Assembly (NCBI GenBank): GCA_035514535.1
Contig: DATKAZ010000061.1
Span: 16,877 to 80,876 of the forward strand
Source: XN24 sp035514535
Lineage (GTDB): Bacteria; Pseudomonadota; Gammaproteobacteria; Steroidobacterales; XN24
DNA: 64,000 bases
Direction of reading: 5' to 3'
A program made the position numbers and the translations under genes. Position 1 is the stretch's first letter. Each line of letters starts with the position of its first letter. Below the pieces are notes generated by a model. The model did not search any database and was not told the DNA's origin. It saw only the letters and a program-made list of their open reading frames with translations. Positions 61,016 through 64,000 of the stretch are shown piece after piece.

Positions 61016-61975
61016 CTACAGGGCGCCCACGCCGGGCGCACGGCGCTCCCGCAGGACTTCGCGGCGAAATCGGAACAATTCCGCCGGCCGCCCGCCGGTG
61101 CGCTTCTCGATCCGGCCGGTCTTTTCGACCAGGCCGCCGCCCCCCACGAGGCGGCGAAAATTCTGCTTGTGCAGCCGGAGTCCGGAGAGCGCCTCGACGA
61201 CGCGTTGCAGTTGCGCAAGCGTGAATTGCTCTTCGATGAGCTCGAAGACCAAGGGACGGTAGCGCAGCTTGCCGCGCAGTCGCGCCAGGCCGGTGGCGAG
61301 AATGCGCCGGTGATCGTAGGCCATCGGCTTGCCGAACAGCGGCGCGGCCCTGGGCGGTGAGCGGCCGCGGTCCGACCATGCCTCGTGGGTCAGGCCGGCC
61401 CCATAGAGCAACTCGTAGCGCTCGAGTACGCGGTATCCGTCCCAGCCGGCACCGCTGAGGCCGAAGCAGATCTCGATCCGTTCGCCGCGCTGTGCTTGCT
61501 CGTTCGCATCCCCGGCCTTGGCGGCCCATGCCCACAGCGCAGCGCGAATCGCGTCGAGCACCGGCAGGCGCTCCGCACGCCGGTCCTCCCAGGGCAGGAA
61601 CTGGTAGCAACTCATCCAGCGACCGCCGGCCTCAGCTTCCGGCAGGTCCTGCGTCAGCGCGAGATAAGCGATCGATAACATGCGGGGCCCGCCGGCCCGC
61701 TCGCGCGGGTCGCGTCCCTCGTCGCCAAAAGTGTAGAGCTGCTCGACGTAGCCCAGGTCGCGGCCCGCCTGCTGGCGCACCCAGCTGCGCAGGCTGAGCT
61801 CGAGCGTGCGGTCGTGCGCGGGATCGAACGGGCCCGAGGGCAGGCTCGGCAGGCCGGCGCCCGCGCTGCCACGCGTGCGAGATGCCGCGGGCGTGTCGAC
61901 CGTCAGCACGCGGGCGTCTTCGTCGCGCACGGCGAAGATCACGGCATTCAGTCCGACGACTATGCGCCGCGTCAT
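61016..61975 (-). CDS. Nudix-related transcriptional regulator (NadQ/NrtR-like)
   Basis: The 319-residue product has an N-terminal region related to Nudix hydrolases, with YVEQLYTFGDEGRDP as in NrtR-type proteins, and a C-terminal winged helix (LVFELIEEQFTLAQLQRVVE, then HKQNFRRLV and RTGGRPAELFRFR). Proteins of this kind sense NAD-related metabolites and repress NAD genes. Its position directly upstream of nadA-nadB, with the palindrome between, supports a role as regulator of NAD synthesis. The length suits the NadQ group better than the shorter NrtR, but this is from memory. Confidence 0.8.
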   Translation of the reverse strand: MTRRIVVGLNAVIFAVRDEDARVLTVDTPAASRTRGSAGAGLPSLPSGPFDPAHDRTLELSLRSWVRQQAGRDLGYVEQLYTFGDEGRDPRERAGGPRMLSIAYLALTQDLPEAEAGGRWMSCYQFLPWEDRRAERLPVLDAIRAALWAWAAKAGDANEQAQRGERIEICFGLSGAGWDGYRVLERYELLYGAGLTHEAWSDRGRSPPRAAPLFGKPMAYDHRRILATGLARLRGKLRYRPLVFELIEEQFTLAQLQRVVEALSGLRLHKQNFRRLVGGGGLVEKTGRIEKRTGGRPAELFRFRREVLRERRAPGVGAL

Positions 61976-62015
61976 GCTCGCGCTCTCCCGGCGGCGGATT
62001 GCCGCAGGCACGGTG

Positions 62016-62861
62016 TCACTCCTCGTCCTCGCCGTCCAGGCGCACGCCGCAGATCCGGCAATGTACCGCGTCCGCCTCGTGGCCCTTCGCCTTGCACGAC
62101 GGACAGGCGCGGCCAAGCGCACGCTGCCTGTTCAGGCGCGTGAACTCGGAGAAGTAGATTCCCATCGGCACGGCGATGATGCCGTAGCCCGTGATCATGA
62201 TCATTGCGGCAATCACCTTGCCGACGGTGGTGACGGGCGTCACGTCGCCGTAACCGACGGTGGTCAGGGTGACCACCGCCCAGTACATGCCCTGCGGGAT
62301 GCTCGTGAAGCCGCTGTCCCGTCCTTCGACGAAGTACATCACGGTGCCGAATATGATCACCAGCGTCACCACCGTGTAGACGAACACGAGGGTCTTGCGC
62401 CAGCTGGCCGCCAGTACCTCGAGCAGGATATTGGCCTCGCCGACGTAGCGGTCCATGTGCATGATGCGGAACAGCCGGAGAATGCGCAGCACCCGCATCA
62501 CCAGCATCGGCGCGGTGCCCGTGAGGATCAGGCCGAGGTAGGTCGGCAGGATGGACAGCAGGTCGACCACGCCGTAGAAACTCGTGGCGTAGTTGGCGCG
62601 GTCGCGCACGCAGTACAGCCGCAGCCCGTACTCGATCGTAAACAGGATCGTGAAAAACCATTCGATCAAATACAGCTGGCGGCCATAGCGCGCGCCGAAC
62701 GCCTCCACGGTGGTCAGCACGACCACGCCGACGCTGATCAGGATCGCCACGATCAGTGCCACGTCGAACAGCATTCCCGGCCCCGTATCGGAACGAAAGA
62801 TGATGCGGAACAGGCGTTCGCGAGACGGACCTTCTCCGGCTTCGTGGCGCGCTCTGGTCAT
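62016..62861 (-). CDS. Voltage-gated-type potassium channel with C-terminal zinc ribbon
   Basis: The 281-residue product has six membrane segments, a charged S4 (LVMRVLRILRLFRIMHMDRY, arginine every third or fourth residue) and the K+ selectivity filter TLTTVGYGDVTP between S5 and S6. After S6 a short tail has CPSCKAKG and CRICG, two CxxC pairs that could bind zinc, an unusual ending. ATG 62861 was chosen because upstream residues look non-coding. It is separated from the regulator gene by 40 bases on the same strand. Confidence 0.9.
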   Translation of the reverse strand: MTRARHEAGEGPSRERLFRIIFRSDTGPGMLFDVALIVAILISVGVVVLTTVEAFGARYGRQLYLIEWFFTILFTIEYGLRLYCVRDRANYATSFYGVVDLLSILPTYLGLILTGTAPMLVMRVLRILRLFRIMHMDRYVGEANILLEVLAASWRKTLVFVYTVVTLVIIFGTVMYFVEGRDSGFTSIPQGMYWAVVTLTTVGYGDVTPVTTVGKVIAAMIMITGYGIIAVPMGIYFSEFTRLNRQRALGRACPSCKAKGHEADAVHCRICGVRLDGEDEE

Positions 62862-62907
62862 GGGTGGGTGGCGTCCATGCGGCTCCGCAGGCGGGTGGGC
62901 GGTTCGA

Positions 62908-64000
62908 TTATAGACGGTCGCACAGGCGATTCCGGACGACAGCGCGCAACTCGCGGTAGACCGCGAGGTGAGATTCGATGGCCCGCTCCAGGGGGAATTC
63001 GCTGGCGATGCGCTCGCGGGCCTTGCGGCCCATCGTGCGGCGCTCCGCGGGGTGTGCGTACAGCCAGGCGATGGCCTCGCCGATGGCCCGCGCGCTGCGA
63101 CGCCGGACGATGATGCCCGATTCCCCCTGCACGACCAGTTCCCGGGCGCCACCGACGTCGGTGATGACGGGGGGCACGCCGCAGGCCATCGCCTCGATCA
63201 CTGTCTGCGGAATGCCCTCGCGCCGGAGTGCGCCGCGCACCGAGACGGCGCATGCGGCCGTGACCTGCGCCGCGTCGTTACGATGGCCGAGCAGGTGGAA
63301 GTTCTCGCGGAACGGACTCCGGCAGATCCGCTCCAGGACGCTGCGCGTCTCGAGGTCGGCGCCCACCAGCAGGAAGTGCACGTTCGCGTCTGCCGGCAAC
63401 CACTGGGCCGAGTCGACCACGTACTCGATCCCCTTGCGTGGGCGATAGTTGGCGACCACCGCGACGGGGAAGGCGTCAGGCGGGACGCCGAACGTGCGCA
63501 GGTCGATCCGCGGCCCTTCATGCCAGGCGGCCTGGTGCCCGGGGCTGATCTTCACGACGCTGCGCGGCTCGCGCCGTCGCGCGAGTTCGCGCCGTGCGGC
63601 CTCCGACGTGCAGATGACGCGATCGATGCGCGGGTGCAGTCGCGTCAGGCGGGCGACCGGGTTCCAGCGCTGCACGCCGCCGGTGCGGTCATGCCGCATG
63701 ACCAGCGCCAGGGGAAGATCGCGCAGCACGGGCAGGGCGGTGGCGGCCGCGAGGCGATCGAACAGGTGGACGATCTCTATGCGCTCGCGGCGACAGCCTT
63801 CCCGCAGCCAGCCGGCGGCGCTGCGACCGAGGACGCGCCGGGGGAATGTGCCGACGAGTCGCAATCCGGCCTGCTCGACGGCCCGGGCGCATTGCGAGCC
63901 GTCGGGCGCGATCGCCCGGATTTCGACGCCGGCGCGCGCGAGGCCGAGTGCCAGTTCGATGTCCGGCCGTACGCTGCGGGGCGTGCCGGTATGAAAGGTG
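62908..64000 (-). CDS. Glycosyltransferase family 4-like protein (5' end outside the window)
   Basis: The frame is open to the right edge; a start codon is not in the window. The N-terminal part (HTGTPRSVRPDIELALGLAR) and the C-terminal GT-B domain with ANYRPRKGIEY, HFLLVGADLE, PQTVIEAMACGVPPVITDVG and GARELVVQGESG are typical of GT4 retaining transferases that act on lipopolysaccharide or other surface sugars. It stops at TAA 62908-62910. The next gene upstream is not visible, so the locus type is unknown. Confidence 0.87.
   Translation of the reverse strand, partial: TFHTGTPRSVRPDIELALGLARAGVEIRAIAPDGSQCARAVEQAGLRLVGTFPRRVLGRSAAGWLREGCRRERIEIVHLFDRLAAATALPVLRDLPLALVMRHDRTGGVQRWNPVARLTRLHPRIDRVICTSEAARRELARRREPRSVVKISPGHQAAWHEGPRIDLRTFGVPPDAFPVAVVANYRPRKGIEYVVDSAQWLPADANVHFLLVGADLETRSVLERICRSPFRENFHLLGHRNDAAQVTAACAVSVRGALRREGIPQTVIEAMACGVPPVITDVGGARELVVQGESGIIVRRRSARAIGEAIAWLYAHPAERRTMGRKARERIASEFPLERAIESHLAVYRELRAVVRNRLCDRL

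Noticed and set aside
61971..61983. Second nad operator half-site at the regulator start codon
   Set aside because: ATGCTCGCG agrees with part of the nadA palindrome, but there is no inverted partner and it includes the start region of the gene.

Overview
The window reads as chromosome of a high-GC gammaproteobacterium. Evidence is the homodimeric-type pyruvate dehydrogenase operon, an FadE-type acyl-CoA dehydrogenase, HemG, RNase T, PsiE, a YdbH/YdbL pair and a monothiol glutaredoxin of GrxD type. The single long ilvC-ilvG-ilvM-threonine dehydratase-leuA-ilvE-leuC-leuD-leuB operon and the lipoyl-domain-bearing Lpd recall the Xanthomonadales/Nevskiales side of the class, but the species cannot be named from the sequence. 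No tRNA, rRNA, CRISPR array, transposase or phage gene was seen.

Layout. Bases 1-1893 hold the end of a cytochrome c gene, a small ICMT-type membrane methyltransferase, a methyltransferase-like protein and a bactofilin. Bases 2001-13743 are the branched-chain amino acid block: ilvD on the minus strand, and divergent from it a nine-gene operon with tight start/stop overlaps, preceded by a promoter, a Leu/Ile/Val-rich leader peptide and a terminator that together form a classical attenuator. Bases 13778-17727 carry a SAM-I riboswitch controlling cystathionine gamma-synthase, then proBA. Bases 17794-27797 mix housekeeping and stress genes: FKBP isomerase, a GGDEF/EAL protein, fadE, nadC, sodB, a BON lipoprotein, grxD and rnt. 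Bases 27794-36395 contain pyrC, a leucyl aminopeptidase and aceE-aceF-lpd.

Bases 36396-39490 are visibly poorer in G+C and contain a diguanylate cyclase, an acetyltransferase and several broken or internally deleted genes (cupin, DUF4386-like, a 46-bp copy of the start of the downstream ATP-grasp gene). This is the least orderly stretch of the window. From 39491 to 46465 follow an ATP-grasp protein, an orphan proteasome-type Ntn hydrolase, another diguanylate cyclase, an MscS channel, an outer-membrane barrel candidate and a DUF222/HNH nuclease whose own coding sequence contains two identical 16-bp palindromes.

Bases 46420-62861 return to housekeeping: a cysteine synthase-glutaredoxin fusion, a serine/alanine-glyoxylate aminotransferase, hemG with a b-type cytochrome-like membrane protein, a large EF-hand membrane protein, an AarF/UbiB kinase, ydbL/ydbH, psiE, nadB-nadA with a Nudix-type regulator (NadQ/NrtR-like) and a palindromic operator candidate, and a voltage-gated-type K+ channel. 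A glycosyltransferase gene runs off the right edge. The points most worth following are the proteasome-type hydrolase, the nuclease with embedded palindromes, the ilv attenuator, the SAM-I switch and the nad operator.
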